Source: CAVQHY01 sp963712465 (GTDB lineage Bacteria; Actinomycetota; Thermoleophilia; Gaiellales; Gaiellaceae). From it: DNA of 64,000 nucleotides. Below are positions 42,340 to 51,820 of the stretch, one piece after another. Where the stretch lies: NCBI GenBank assembly GCA_963712465.1, contig CAVQHY010000006.1:434001-498000 (forward strand), in the 5' to 3' direction. Below the pieces are notes generated by a model. It was given only the letters and a program-made list of their open reading frames with translations, was not told the DNA's origin and ran no database searches. The position numbers and the translations under genes are program-made. How positions within the stretch are numbered: position 1 is the first letter of the stretch; every line of letters starts with the position of its first letter.

Positions 42340-43835
42340 CTGCGAGCGCGCCGGGCGTACCGGTCTCGTCGACAGCCGTGGGCGGTCAGCCGCGGAGATC
42401 ATGGCGAGGGCGATCGCCGCCGCCCCGACAATCGGCACGGAGCCCGTGCGAGGACGGCGATCAGCGCGAGCGCGATCGCGACGAGGATCGGCGTCGCGTA
42501 GCCAGGAACTTCAGCGACAGGTACGGGCTAAAGCCGGCAACGCGAGAACGACCGCGGCCCGCGCTGGCCAGAGCGACGCGCCGACCAGGAAATCCGCCCG
42601 CGGCGCCTCGCGGCGAGCGATCACGATCACGCCGGTTACCAGCAGGATCGCGGCCAGCGTCCTCGCGATCACCACGAGCGGCCCACGACGTGGTGAAGCT
42701 CGTGTCGAGGCTCGCCGGCAGCAGCCCGATTGCCTGAGCCCAGGCTTCCACGGGTCGAGCCCCATCCAGCCGGTGACGAGGCAGCTGACGGTCGACGAAG
42801 GTAATCAGCCCGCGGACGAGTCCGACGATCGAGAGCGCCGCGAGCACGACCGTGACGCCGGTGACCCAAAGCGCGACCCGAAGCGCCTGTCGACGGGCGG
42901 TCCGGGTGAAGCGATTGCACACGAGAAAGGCCGGACGACGATCGCGAGGAGGGCGACGACGAACGGCGTGATCGGCAGGCGATACGACGCAAGCGCAGCT
43001 GCGACGAACAGCGCGCTGGTGACGGTGTGGCGACGACAGCTCTCGCCGTCGAGCGCGAGCCGTGTGGCGACCGCGGCAACGAGCAAACGCGGTGCCGGCG
43101 AGTTGTCCCGTGCCATCCGTAGTACTCGGCGAAGAGAAGGCTCGAGTTGATCGCGAGCACCGATCCGGCAAGGAGCGACCACGTTCGAGGCCACTCCAGG
43201 CACGCGCGGGCGACGAGGTATCCGGCGAGCGGAATCAGCACCGCGAGCAGCGCGGCAAGCGCGCCGTAGACCTCCGACGGCTCCTCGCCGGCGAGGAGCT
43301 GAGAAGAGCGCGTCCCCACGGGCAGCGCCGACCGCCCACCCCTGGAGGTCGATCCGTTCGTAGGAGACGGTCGGGATGGAGTCGCCGCCGCGGATCCCGT
43401 CCCCGAGGAACGCCCGGGCCTGTGACACCCAGACGTAGAGTCGATGTTCCCGAGGCTCGCGACCGACCAGTCTGCCGCCCGATCGCTCGGCACCGACCAA
43501 GCCCCAGGCCGCGAGGGCGAGCGCGAACGGCCTGGCGCCCGCGGGAGCATCGGCCCGACATCGCCGGCGAGCGAAGCTAATGCCGCCGAGGCGGACGACC
43601 ACGAGTGTCGCGACGCCCACACCGACCGGAACTCCGAGTGGAACGAGCGGGCTCGCGCACGCGATGACAGCGGCGCCCGCAGATCGGTGCCAGGGCCGCC
43701 TGCGCGTCGGGGGAGAACCGCGGACCGAGGAGGAGGGCGAGACCGGACCGACCAGGATGAGTCCGGCGAGGCCGGCGAGCGGGAGCGCGAGCAGGGACAC
43801 GATGTCACCCGTCTTTGTCGGCGTTTTCGCGGTGT
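42340..43835 (-). pseudogene. Decayed polytopic membrane protein, multiple frameshifts
   Basis: Coding pieces of one membrane protein alternate among three minus-strand frames: TGDIVSLLALPLAGLAGLIL; AAVIACASPLVPLGVPVGV; YVWVSQARAFLGDGIRGGDS then IPTVSYERIDLQGWAVG; YGALAALLAVLIPLAGYLVA and LLAGSVLAINSSLLFAEYYG; LFVAAALASYRLPITPFVVA; ALWVTGVTVVLAALSIVGLV; LVVIARTLAAILLVTGVIV. At least six frame changes occur in 1.5 kb, far more than elsewhere, so it is a pseudogene or a badly assembled stretch. The helix-rich layout resembles the intact neighbour's family. Confidence 0.65.
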
Positions 43836-44028
43836 GGGTTAGCGCCGGCGGGACTCGGGATGGTTGGTCGGTAGTTGGGGTGCTGTCGGGGGCGGTCGAG
43901 ACCAAGCTGTCGTTTCGATCGCCCGCAGCGCATACCAGGGCTGGTACGGGCAAGGGTGAGCGGGACGAGAGGCGCCGTGTATCGGCCGTCATCCGGCGGT
44001 GCCGAATACCGATCAGCCGGTCTAGCCT

Positions 44029-45393
44029 GTGACCGTGAGCCCCCAGCGCCGCACCGCGCTCGTGTCGGTCGTTGCGGCGGCGATCCTGATCGCGATCAAG
44101 CTCGCGGCCGGGCTTTCCTCGGGCAGCCTCGGCCTGCTCTCCGAGGCCGCCCATTCGGGCGTCGACCTCGTCGCGGCGCTCCTGACGTTCTTCGCCGTCG
44201 GCGTCGCGGTCCGGCCCGCCGATCCCGGACACCAGTACGGCCACGGCAAGGCCGAGCACCTCGCCGCGCTTGCCGAGGCAGCGATCCTGGCGGCCGTGAG
44301 CATCGCGATCGGCGCACTCGCGGTTGCGCGGCTCGCGGGCCGGGCGGCGACCGACATCGACGTGACCTGGTTCGCGCTCGCGACGATCGTGATCGTGATC
44401 GTCATCGATGCCAGCCGCAGCATCGTGTCGGTTCGGGCCGCCCGCCGCTATCTGAGCCCCGCCTTCGCCACAGGGGCGCTCCATTTCGGCTCCGACCTGG
44501 CCGGCTCGATCGCCGTTCTCCTCGGACTGCTCGCCGCGCGGGCGGGCTACCCCAAGGCTGACGCCGCCGCGGCGCTCTTCGTCGCGGCGATCGTCTTCGT
44601 CGCCGCGGCCCGGCTCGTGCGGCGCAACGTGGACGTGCTGATGGATCGCGCTCCGGCCGGGGCCGAAGACGCGGTGCGCCACGCGATCGAGGAGCTCGGC
44701 ACCGGTGTCGAGCTCCGTCGCGTTCGAATGCGCCACGCTGCCGGTCGCAACTTCGCGGACGTGGTCATCGGCGTCTCTCCGACCGCCGCCGTCGGCCAGG
44801 GGCACGCGGTCGCCGATACGGTCGAGGACGCCGTCGAGGACGCGCTGCCAGGGACCGACGTGGTCGTCCACGTCGAGCCGCGCGTCGACGAGGCGGCACT
44901 GCGGGAGCGGGCGCTCGCGGCTGCTCTGCGCGCGCCGCGCGTGCGCGAGATCCACAACGTCTCCGTGCTCGAGGTGGGCGACGGCGTCGAAGTATCGCTT
45001 CACCTCAAGCTCCCCGGGACGCTCTCCCTCGACGAGGCGCACGACATCGCGTCGGCGGTCGAGGCATCGATCCGCGAGGAGCTTCCGGAGGTCGCCGCCG
45101 TCCAGACGCACCTCGAGCCGCTGGCCGAGCCCGCCACGGCGTCGGCCGTCGCCTCGAACGATCTGGCCGACGAGGCTGCGAGCGTGCGCGGGATCGTCCG
45201 CGAGGTGACCGGGGCCGGGCCGCGTGAGCTCCGCTTCCTCCGGGGCGACGAGGGCCTCGTCGCGTTCCTGACCCTCGGACTGGACCCCGGGAGCCCGCTC
45301 GCCGACGCCCACGCACGCGCGAGCGACGTCGAGGAGCGGATCCGCCGTGCACACCCGGCGATCGCCGAGGTGATCGTGCACACCGAGCCCTAG
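44029..45393 (+). CDS. Cation diffusion facilitator with three C-terminal regulatory domains
   Basis: A 454-residue CDF metal exporter. Six helices occupy residues 10-200 with metal sites HSGVD (His42, Asp46) in helix 2 and HFGSD in helix 5, the zinc-type HxxxD pattern. The cytoplasmic part holds a normal ZT-dimer domain (about 207-285, LRRVRMRHAAGRNFADVVIG), then two more copies (about 290-365, VREIHNVSVLEVGDGVEVSL; about 385-454, GPRELRFLRGDEGLVAFL). Ordinary members have one. GTG 44029 or 44035. Its metal is not decided; iron or zinc are likely. Confidence 0.85.
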   Translation: MTVSPQRRTALVSVVAAAILIAIKLAAGLSSGSLGLLSEAAHSGVDLVAALLTFFAVGVAVRPADPGHQYGHGKAEHLAALAEAAILAAVSIAIGALAVARLAGRAATDIDVTWFALATIVIVIVIDASRSIVSVRAARRYLSPAFATGALHFGSDLAGSIAVLLGLLAARAGYPKADAAAALFVAAIVFVAAARLVRRNVDVLMDRAPAGAEDAVRHAIEELGTGVELRRVRMRHAAGRNFADVVIGVSPTAAVGQGHAVADTVEDAVEDALPGTDVVVHVEPRVDEAALRERALAAALRAPRVREIHNVSVLEVGDGVEVSLHLKLPGTLSLDEAHDIASAVEASIREELPEVAAVQTHLEPLAEPATASAVASNDLADEAASVRGIVREVTGAGPRELRFLRGDEGLVAFLTLGLDPGSPLADAHARASDVEERIRRAHPAIAEVIVHTEP

Positions 45394-45448
45394 TGCAGGT
45401 TGTCCGGTCTTCGATCTCTCGAAGCCCGCGCTAGGCTGCAAACCCCAG

Positions 45449-45596
45449 ATGGCCGAGGCTCTGCTCTTCCACCAATGCCCAGGGACTGACGGTCGGGTGC
45501 CACTCCTTCGCCGACAACAGCCTGCCCGACCACGACGACCGCGCCGCCGCGCTGCTCACGGAACGCGTGCTCAGCTTCCTCGACGGGATCGAGTAG
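45449..45596 (+). pseudogene. Internally deleted dienelactone hydrolase-like gene
   Basis: ATG 45449 opens MAEALLFHQ, and in the next frame AQGLTVGCHSFADNSLPD followed by AAALLTERVLSFLDGIE ends at TAG 45594-45596. The first part matches the N-terminus and the second the last helix of dienelactone hydrolases; the 150-residue middle with the catalytic Cys is missing. Confidence 0.55.
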
Positions 45597-45688
45597 CCGC
45601 CCTTACTCGCAGCGGCGCTGCTCCTTGATAGGACGTCCTACGGGTGGTGGCCGTGGCGGGCCAGCCAGTCGAACCCGGACGGAGATTC

Positions 45689-46654
45689 TCAGAGGCTCGC
45701 GGTCGAGGCGCGAACGGTCGTGGAGAAGGAGCTTCCCCCGGCCAGCTCGATCGCCTCGCCCGCGCCGACCGCCTGCTCGAGGTCGAGCCGGGAGATCCAC
45801 GGCTCGATTCCGAGCGCATACGACCCCGCGAGCGGCAGCGCCCGCGCGCCGCCGTACGGCTGCCAGCAGATGATCCAGCGAAAGATCTCGGGATCCCAGT
45901 CGAGGCGGAACGCAAGGCCGAGCCGCGGGTTGGCGACCTGCGCCCAACCGCCTTCGAGGTCGGTGAGGTAGACGTCGTCGTGGCTTCCCTCCTCGGGGCC
46001 CGGCACGTTCCTCAGGTCGACGGTGCCGCCGCCGTTCAGCCTCGCATGGGGCCAGCGCGAGCGTTGATCGGGCTCGAGCCTGGCCGTGTTCTCCCACGCG
46101 TCGGGGATCGTCTCGATCGTCCGCGCCGGCGTCTCGAGCCGGCAGCCGGCCTCGACGAACGGCGGCCCGAGCACGCAGTGGTGGCCCCAGACGAAGTGTG
46201 CTGCCTCGCTCGACTCGTTTGTGACCGTCTCGTCGAGGACGAGCGAGCGACCGTCCAGGCGCATACTCCGCTCGAGCCGGAAAGGCATTCGCCGGCAGCG
46301 CACCGAGAGTCGCAACGCGTCCCTCTCGGCCTTCGCGTCCCAGGGCAGCGTCGCCACCTCTCCGTGGAACGGCAGCGACTGCCCGCGGTACGTGCAGGGG
46401 TCGTTCGCGCTCGGGAAGAGCTCCTGCCACGTCCCCTCGTAGTTGGCGAGGAAGTCGTGCCCTTCCCATCCCTCGCGCGGTGGCGAGCCTGGAGGCTGGA
46501 GCCCCCACGGCGCCTTGAAGAGGAGGTCGGTTCCCGAGGCCAGGTCGACCAGTTCGTAGATGTCCGCGCCCTTCTCCGGGAGCACGGTGACGCGCAGCTG
46601 CCCGTTCTCGAGGCCGAGCGCGCGCCAGCCCGTAACCTCCCGCTCGGAGATCAC
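45689..46654 (-). CDS. Aldose 1-epimerase-like protein (galactose mutarotase fold)
   Basis: A 321-residue beta-sandwich protein. NYEGTWQELFPSANDPCTY, LPFHGEVATLPW and VWGHHCVLGPPFV are the binding-site blocks; the His in FHGE and in GHH take the acid/base positions. It would interconvert sugar anomers or a related sugar derivative. ATG 46654 overlaps the SDR stop by 4 bp, the last gene of the importer operon. Confidence 0.8.
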   Translation of the reverse strand: MISEREVTGWRALGLENGQLRVTVLPEKGADIYELVDLASGTDLLFKAPWGLQPPGSPPREGWEGHDFLANYEGTWQELFPSANDPCTYRGQSLPFHGEVATLPWDAKAERDALRLSVRCRRMPFRLERSMRLDGRSLVLDETVTNESSEAAHFVWGHHCVLGPPFVEAGCRLETPARTIETIPDAWENTARLEPDQRSRWPHARLNGGGTVDLRNVPGPEEGSHDDVYLTDLEGGWAQVANPRLGLAFRLDWDPEIFRWIICWQPYGGARALPLAGSYALGIEPWISRLDLEQAVGAGEAIELAGGSSFSTTVRASTASL

Positions 46655-47427
46655 GCCTCGGGGAGCGTCTCGAGGATGAACCAGTTGGCGGTCAGTCCGC
46701 AGTCGACGCGCAGGTCGATCCCCGTGATTCCCGAGGCGTCGTCAGACGCGAGGAAGGCGAAGGCGCCGGCGACCTCATCGGTCGTGACGAGCCGGCGCAT
46801 CGGCACGCGGGCGAACGAGCCGTTGAGGTATGCCATCAGCTTCGGCCCCACCGCCTTCTCGGTCATGTCCGTGTGCGTGAACCCGGGGCTGACCGCGTTG
46901 ACGCGGATACCGTGCTCGGCGAGCTCGAGCGCCATCGTCCGGTTGAGCCCGAGCAGCCCCGCCTTCGACGCGTTGTAGCTCGCGAACGGCCCGTCACCAC
47001 CGGAGGCGTCGATCGAGGCGTTGTGGAGGATGACGCCGCCGCCGGTCTTCACCAGCTCGCGCGCGACCCGCTGCGACATCAGGAACGGCCCCTTCAGGTT
47101 CGTCTCGACGACGGCGTCCCACCGTTTCTCGCGCATCTCGAGAAACGGCGTCTCGTCGTCGATGCCCGCGTTGTTGACGAGAACGTCGATGCGGTCCCAG
47201 CGGGACATCGCCGCGGCGACGGCCGCGTCGACCTGGTCGGACTTGCCCACGTCGCAGACGTGCGCCCAGGCCCGCGGGCACATCGAGGCCGTCTCCTCGA
47301 GCGGCGCAAGCGTCCGCCCGACGCACATCACGTCGGCGCCCTCGGAGGCGAACCGCAGCGCGGTCGTGCGGCCGATGCCGCGGCCCGCGCCGGTGACGAT
47401 GACGTTCTTGCCTTCGAAGCGGCTCAT
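46651..47427 (-). CDS. Short-chain dehydrogenase/reductase (sugar-type)
   Basis: A 258-residue classical SDR. Cofactor loop VTGAGRGIGRTTAL, NNAGI, catalytic Ser in NASIDAS and YNASK (Tyr and Lys). The VMCVGRT after beta-2 suggests NADP or NAD without a clear choice. It lies 8 bases after the permease and probably oxidises the imported sugar or polyol. C-terminal FILETLPEA is longer than usual. Confidence 0.88.
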   Translation of the reverse strand: MSRFEGKNVIVTGAGRGIGRTTALRFASEGADVMCVGRTLAPLEETASMCPRAWAHVCDVGKSDQVDAAVAAAMSRWDRIDVLVNNAGIDDETPFLEMREKRWDAVVETNLKGPFLMSQRVARELVKTGGGVILHNASIDASGGDGPFASYNASKAGLLGLNRTMALELAEHGIRVNAVSPGFTHTDMTEKAVGPKLMAYLNGSFARVPMRRLVTTDEVAGAFAFLASDDASGITGIDLRVDCGLTANWFILETLPEA

Positions 47428-47434
47428 CGAGCTC

Positions 47435-48310
47435 CTATCCCTTGACGGCTCCCGCGGTGAGGCCGCGGATGAAGTAGCGCTGGCCGACGACGTAGAGGAT
47501 GAGCATGGGGATCGAGGCCAGCAGCATTCCGGCCATCGTCACCGGGACGTCCAGGTTGAAGCGGCTCCGGAACACCGTCACGCCGACCATGAGCGTCCGC
47601 TTCCCCTCGTCTGGCAAGAAGACGAGGGCGATCAGGAGCTCGTTCCAGACGAAGAGCGCGTTAACGACGACGAGCGTCACGAGCGCCGGCAGCGAGAGCG
47701 GCAGGACGATGCGAAGGAGAATGCGCAGGTGCGACGCGCCGTCGATGACGGCCGACTCGAACATCTCGCGAGGGATCGCGCGGAAGAAGTTCGAGAGCAG
47801 GTAGACGGAGAACGGGAGCGTCAGGCCGGCGTAGAGGATGATCACGCCCCAGTAGGTCGAGACGAGCTCGAACTGCGTGTAGAGGGTGAACAGGGGGATC
47901 AGCATGACGACGGGCGGGACGACGAGCAGCCCGACGTTGAGCGCGAGGAATGCTTCGCGTCCGCGGAAGCGCATGCGCGCGATCGCGAATGCAGCGAGTG
48001 CGCCGAAGGCCGTCGCGAGCATGACCGCCCCGATCGAGAGGATCGCACTGTTCTTCATCCACGTGAAGAACTCCCCTCCGCGGAGCGCCGTCTCGAAGTT
48101 GCCGAGACTCACAGGCCACGGGAGGCCGTACGTGTCGTTCAGGTACTGGTCGCGTCCCTTGAACGCCGTCGAGATCACGAACCAGACGGGGTACAGGGCG
48201 ATCAGGCACGCTGTCAGAAGAACGACCTGGCGGACGACTCGACCCGATCGGACGCGCCGAGCGCGCGGCCCGGCTTGGACGGGAGCGGCGAGCTGCTCGG
48301 CGCGGCTCAT
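47435..48310 (-). CDS. ABC sugar transporter permease (MalG type)
   Basis: A 291-residue permease with six helices. The EAA loop is ESAVIDGASHLRILLRIVLPLSLPAL, which couples to the ATPase, and the C-terminal GQRYFIRGLTAGAVKG is typical of carbohydrate CUT1 systems. Pairs with the MalF-type gene 16 bases upstream. Confidence 0.9.
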   Translation of the reverse strand: MSRAEQLAAPVQAGPRARRVRSGRVVRQVVLLTACLIALYPVWFVISTAFKGRDQYLNDTYGLPWPVSLGNFETALRGGEFFTWMKNSAILSIGAVMLATAFGALAAFAIARMRFRGREAFLALNVGLLVVPPVVMLIPLFTLYTQFELVSTYWGVIILYAGLTLPFSVYLLSNFFRAIPREMFESAVIDGASHLRILLRIVLPLSLPALVTLVVVNALFVWNELLIALVFLPDEGKRTLMVGVTVFRSRFNLDVPVTMAGMLLASIPMLILYVVGQRYFIRGLTAGAVKG

Positions 48311-48326
48311 CGGCCCTCCGCTCCCC

Positions 48327-49196
48327 TCATGCCAGCTCCTCGTCGCGAGATCGGTGCCGTGCCCAGAAGAGGAGCGCGACGAAGATCATCGTCGCGCCGA
48401 GCAGGAGCACCGCCGTCGCGGCGGCCATGCCGGGCAGCGAGTTTCGTAGGCCCTGGTTGTAGATGTAGAGCTCGAGGACGGTCGTCGAGTCGCCGGGCCC
48501 TCCGCTCGTCAGCGTGTAGACGTAGCCGAACACCCAGGCGACCATGGTGATCGCGGCGATGACGGCGTAGAACTCGATCGTCCCGCGGATCTCGGGCAGG
48601 ATCACATGGCGAAGGCGCTGCCACCAGCCCGCCCCGTCGATGCGCGCAGCTTCGATCTGCTCCTCGGAGAGCACGAGCAGGCGGGCGAGGAAGAGGACGA
48701 TCCCGAACCCGACCTCGCGCCAGACGATCGTGATCATCAGCGTGCCGAGCGCGAGCTTGTCGTCTCCGAGCCAGTCGGGGCCGTCGATCCCGACGACGCC
48801 GAGCGCCGAGTTGATCACGCCGTTCAGCGTGAACATGTAGCCGGCGACGATCCCGACGATCGCAACGGCGAGGATGTACGGGAAGAAGAGCACGCTCCGG
48901 TAGATACGCCAGCCGCGGATCCGCTCGAACAGGAGCACCGCGACGATGATCGAGATGGCGAGCATGATCGGCACTGCGAGCAGGAGGATCGCGCTGTGCT
49001 TCGCGGCGGCCACGAACGTCGGATCCTCGAACAGCAGGCGGTAGTTGTTGAAGCCCACCCAGGGGCCGCTGTTCCCCCGGATGAGGCGGAACGAGAAGTT
49101 CAGCACCTGCACCATCGGGTACGCGAAGACGAACCCGATCAACAGGATCGCCGGAAGGATGTACGCGTACGGCACCCAGGGACGCGTCTTCAACAT
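48327..49196 (-). CDS. ABC sugar transporter permease (MalF type)
   Basis: A 289-residue CUT1 permease with six helices, EAA loop EAARIDGAGWWQRLRHVILP, and the end VYTLTSGGPGDSTTVLELY characteristic of MalF-like proteins. Lies 31 bases after the binding protein gene. Confidence 0.9.
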   Translation of the reverse strand: MLKTRPWVPYAYILPAILLIGFVFAYPMVQVLNFSFRLIRGNSGPWVGFNNYRLLFEDPTFVAAAKHSAILLLAVPIMLAISIIVAVLLFERIRGWRIYRSVLFFPYILAVAIVGIVAGYMFTLNGVINSALGVVGIDGPDWLGDDKLALGTLMITIVWREVGFGIVLFLARLLVLSEEQIEAARIDGAGWWQRLRHVILPEIRGTIEFYAVIAAITMVAWVFGYVYTLTSGGPGDSTTVLELYIYNQGLRNSLPGMAAATAVLLLGATMIFVALLFWARHRSRDEELA

Positions 49197-49227
49197 CAGT
49201 GCCGCCTCGGGGCGCGGGCGGAGGGAG

Positions 49228-50649
49228 CTACTGCGCGGTCAGGTCGTTGCCCCAGGTCGTGTACTTCTCGACGAGATCGGGGTTCTGGTTCTTCCACTTC
49301 TCGGTGACCGCTTCGGCGTTCTTCCCCGCCTCCTCCCCGGTCATGTCGCCGGCGAGGATCTTCTGCGAGTTGACGAACATCGCGTCGGTCCAGAACAGCG
49401 TCGGCATCAGGTCGGCGATGTAGACGTTGTGGGGGCCGGCCCACCACTTGTCGTAGATGGTCTTCAAGAACGGGTCGTCGATCAGGCTCGCGTCGAAGCG
49501 CTCGTTTGCCGGAAGCGCCTTCGAGATCGTCCACATCGCGTTCACCTGCTCGGGGGAGCAGATGAACTCGAGGAACTCCGCGGCGCCGTCTGGGTACTGC
49601 GCTTTCGCTGGAATTCCGTAACCCTGCGTATCGGTGATCGGCAGCCCGGACATGTTCGCGGATCCGTACTGCGGCATGATCATGTAACCGAGCCTGTCGC
49701 CGAGGACCGCCTGAGCGTTCGGGAGCGCCGCGGTGGTGTTCAACGTCATGGCGGCCTTGCCGGTCTCCATCAGCTGCGTTCCCTGGTAGAGGTCGAGCGA
49801 GTTGGCGTCCTCGTTGATGTAGCCGTTGTCGACCATCTCCTGGAGCTTCGACCACTGTTCGTAGTAGGGCTGCTCGGTCCAGCTCAGGTTGCCGATGAAG
49901 AGATCGAGCGCGTCCTTGGGCCCGTCGAGGTTCTGCGTCAGCGTGTTGACGAGCCACCATTCGCCGAAGAAACCGTCCTTCACGCCGCCCGAGAAGGGGA
50001 TGACGCCCGACGTCTTGAGCTTGTCGCAAGCGTCCATGAAGTCGTCCCAGGTCGCCGGCGGGTTGTCGCCGTCGAGGCCTGCCTTGTCGAACAGCTCCTT
50101 GTCGTACTCGACTCCGAAGCCGACGATGTACCAGCCGACGCGGTACTGCTCGGCGTCGAAGGTCGACATGACCGTCGCGCCCGAGCTCGCGAGCGTCTCG
50201 CCGGAGATCAGGTCGTTCAGCGGCGAGAGGTAACCGAGCCACACGTTCTCCATGTGGTAGATCCCGTTGAACAGAAACTGGATGTCGGCCGGCTTGCCGG
50301 CCGCCGCGGCGTTCGTGAACTGAGGGATGACGTTCGCGGTGTCCATGAGCAGCGGGTCGACCTTGTAGCCGCTCGTTGTCTGGAACTCGGCGATCGCAGC
50401 GTCGACCCACTTCTGGATCCCGATCGCCTCCTGCTCGCCCCACCACCACATCGTCAGCGTCTCGCCATTGCCACCGCCGGCGGGTGCCGCGCCCGTGGCC
50501 GCGCCCGTGGCCGCAGCGCCGCCGCTGGAAGACGACTCTTCTCCGCCCCCGCAGGCGGCGAGGAGCGGTCCGAGGCCCGCAAGCGCGAGCCCTCCCGCCG
50601 AGTAGCGAAGGAGCTGACGGCGGGTGAGCGAGCGGGCGAGCGGGTCCAT
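49228..50649 (-). CDS. ABC sugar-binding lipoprotein (CUT1), twin-arginine signal
   Basis: A 473-residue solute-binding protein. The signal combines a twin-arginine motif LTRRQLLRYSAGG with a lipobox LLAAC, so it is a Tat-exported lipoprotein. The mature part starts ETLTMWWWGEQEAIG and has the two-lobe CUT1 order, with sugar-facing Trp residues in MWWWGE and KWWAGPHN. ATG 50649 and a GGAGAG ribosome site. An operator of the LacI type lies 33 bases upstream. Sugar unknown. Confidence 0.9.
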   Translation of the reverse strand: MDPLARSLTRRQLLRYSAGGLALAGLGPLLAACGGGEESSSSGGAAATGAATGAAPAGGGNGETLTMWWWGEQEAIGIQKWVDAAIAEFQTTSGYKVDPLLMDTANVIPQFTNAAAAGKPADIQFLFNGIYHMENVWLGYLSPLNDLISGETLASSGATVMSTFDAEQYRVGWYIVGFGVEYDKELFDKAGLDGDNPPATWDDFMDACDKLKTSGVIPFSGGVKDGFFGEWWLVNTLTQNLDGPKDALDLFIGNLSWTEQPYYEQWSKLQEMVDNGYINEDANSLDLYQGTQLMETGKAAMTLNTTAALPNAQAVLGDRLGYMIMPQYGSANMSGLPITDTQGYGIPAKAQYPDGAAEFLEFICSPEQVNAMWTISKALPANERFDASLIDDPFLKTIYDKWWAGPHNVYIADLMPTLFWTDAMFVNSQKILAGDMTGEEAGKNAEAVTEKWKNQNPDLVEKYTTWGNDLTAQ

Positions 50650-50681
50650 GGTCTCTCCTTCGACGGGGCTGGGGGCGCGTT

Positions 50682-50727
50682 CAAACGATTGCCCGCGAGC
50701 GTACGGCCGCCCGTAGAGTCGTGTCAA
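50682..50727 (-). promoter_or_regulatory. Promoter and LacI-type operator for the first ABC importer operon
   Basis: On the minus strand TTGACA (50727-50722), an 18-base spacer and TACGCT (50703-50698) precede the operator CAATCGTTTG (50691-50682). The -35 overlaps the lacI stop codon. The operator covers the expected start point, so the regulator would block initiation. Confidence 0.65.
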
Positions 50728-51755
50728 GCGCCTGGGGGCGGTGCGGTGGAGGCGCGGATGACAAGCTGGGGCGGGATGGCGACGGTGACGTTCTCGGCAT
50801 GCCCGCCCCCGATCTCCTCGAGCAGGCTGTCGACCGCGCGCCGCCCAAGCTCCTCGAGCGGCATGCGCACGGTCGTGAGCGGCGGCGCGAGGTACCCGGC
50901 CAGCGGCACGTCGTCGAAGCCGACGACCGAGAGCTCGTCCGAGACGGGGATGCTCAGTCGATGCGCTGCCGCCAGGGCGCCGATCGCGATGCGGATGTTC
51001 GCCGCGAACAGAGCGGTCGGACGGTCATCGAGCGAGAGGAGGCGCCCAGCCGCCTCGTCGGCGGCCGCCTCGTCGAATGCGGACTCGGCCACCAGCATCG
51101 GGTCGGCAGGGAGGCCGGCGGCGGCGAGGGCGTGGCGGTAGCCCGCCAGCCGCCGCCTTCCCGTATCCGAGTTCTGCGGGCCGGCGACGTGGCCGATGCG
51201 GCGGTGGCCGAGCTCGATCAGGTGGCCCACCGCGAGCGCCGAGCCGGCTTCGTCGTCCACGATCGCGCTCGGGATCTCCCCCGGCTCGCGCCTGTTGACG
51301 AGGACGGCGGGAAGGCCGCCGAAGCGCTCGCGCTGGTAGTCGACGTCGCTCGTAGCCGCGGCGACGAGGAGACCGTCGACCCGGCCCTCGAGATCGCCGA
51401 GGCGATCGTGCACGGAGCCGCGGATGACCACGAGCGCGTAACCGACGGAGGCGGCTCGCTCCTCGGCGCCGAGCGCAATCAGCGAGAACGCCGGGTTGGC
51501 GAGGTCGGGGACGACCATGCCGAGCGCCATCGTCCGGGCCGTCTTGAGCGTCCGGGCCGCACGGTTCGGCCGGTAGTCGAGACGTGCCGCGGCCTCGAGC
51601 ACGCGCTCTCGCGTCTCTGGGCGGATCGAGAGCCGCCCGTCGCCCGAGAGCACACGCGACACGACCGACGGGTCTACGCCGGCCACAGCGGCAACGTCCC
51701 GGAGTCGCACCCGTCCCCGAGCAGGGGCACCCGCCGAGCTTGAACTCATCGTCAC
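50724..51755 (-). CDS. LacI-family transcriptional regulator of the sugar locus
   Basis: A 343-residue repressor. The N-terminal helix-turn-helix RLRDVAAVAGVDPSVVSRVL with the hinge YRPNRAARTLKT is followed by a periplasmic-binding-protein-like domain (MALGMVVPDLANPAF ... VVGFDDVPLAGYLAPPLTTV). It senses a sugar or phosphosugar. GTG 51755 follows GGAGGG at 8 bases and is preferred over ATG 51749. It lies between the two importer operons, each with a matching operator. Confidence 0.9.
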   Translation of the reverse strand: MTMSSSSAGAPARGRVRLRDVAAVAGVDPSVVSRVLSGDGRLSIRPETRERVLEAAARLDYRPNRAARTLKTARTMALGMVVPDLANPAFSLIALGAEERAASVGYALVVIRGSVHDRLGDLEGRVDGLLVAAATSDVDYQRERFGGLPAVLVNRREPGEIPSAIVDDEAGSALAVGHLIELGHRRIGHVAGPQNSDTGRRRLAGYRHALAAAGLPADPMLVAESAFDEAAADEAAGRLLSLDDRPTALFAANIRIAIGALAAAHRLSIPVSDELSVVGFDDVPLAGYLAPPLTTVRMPLEELGRRAVDSLLEEIGGGHAENVTVAIPPQLVIRASTAPPPGA

Positions 51756-51756
51756 C

Positions 51757-51806
51757 TTGACAGCCCTCCGGCCGCGATCTTACTATCGCCGGGTCAAACG
51801 GTTGAC
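51757..51806 (+). promoter_or_regulatory. Promoter with overlapping LacI-type operator
   Basis: TTGACA (51757-51762), an 18-base spacer and TACTAT (51781-51786) form a good promoter. GTCAAACGGTTGAC (51793-51806), a 6-of-7 dyad with core CAAACGGTTG, covers the start point and leads into the SDR and second importer operon. The spacing repeats that of the first importer's promoter. Confidence 0.75.
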
Positions 51807-51820
51807 CAGGGCGGGGGAGC

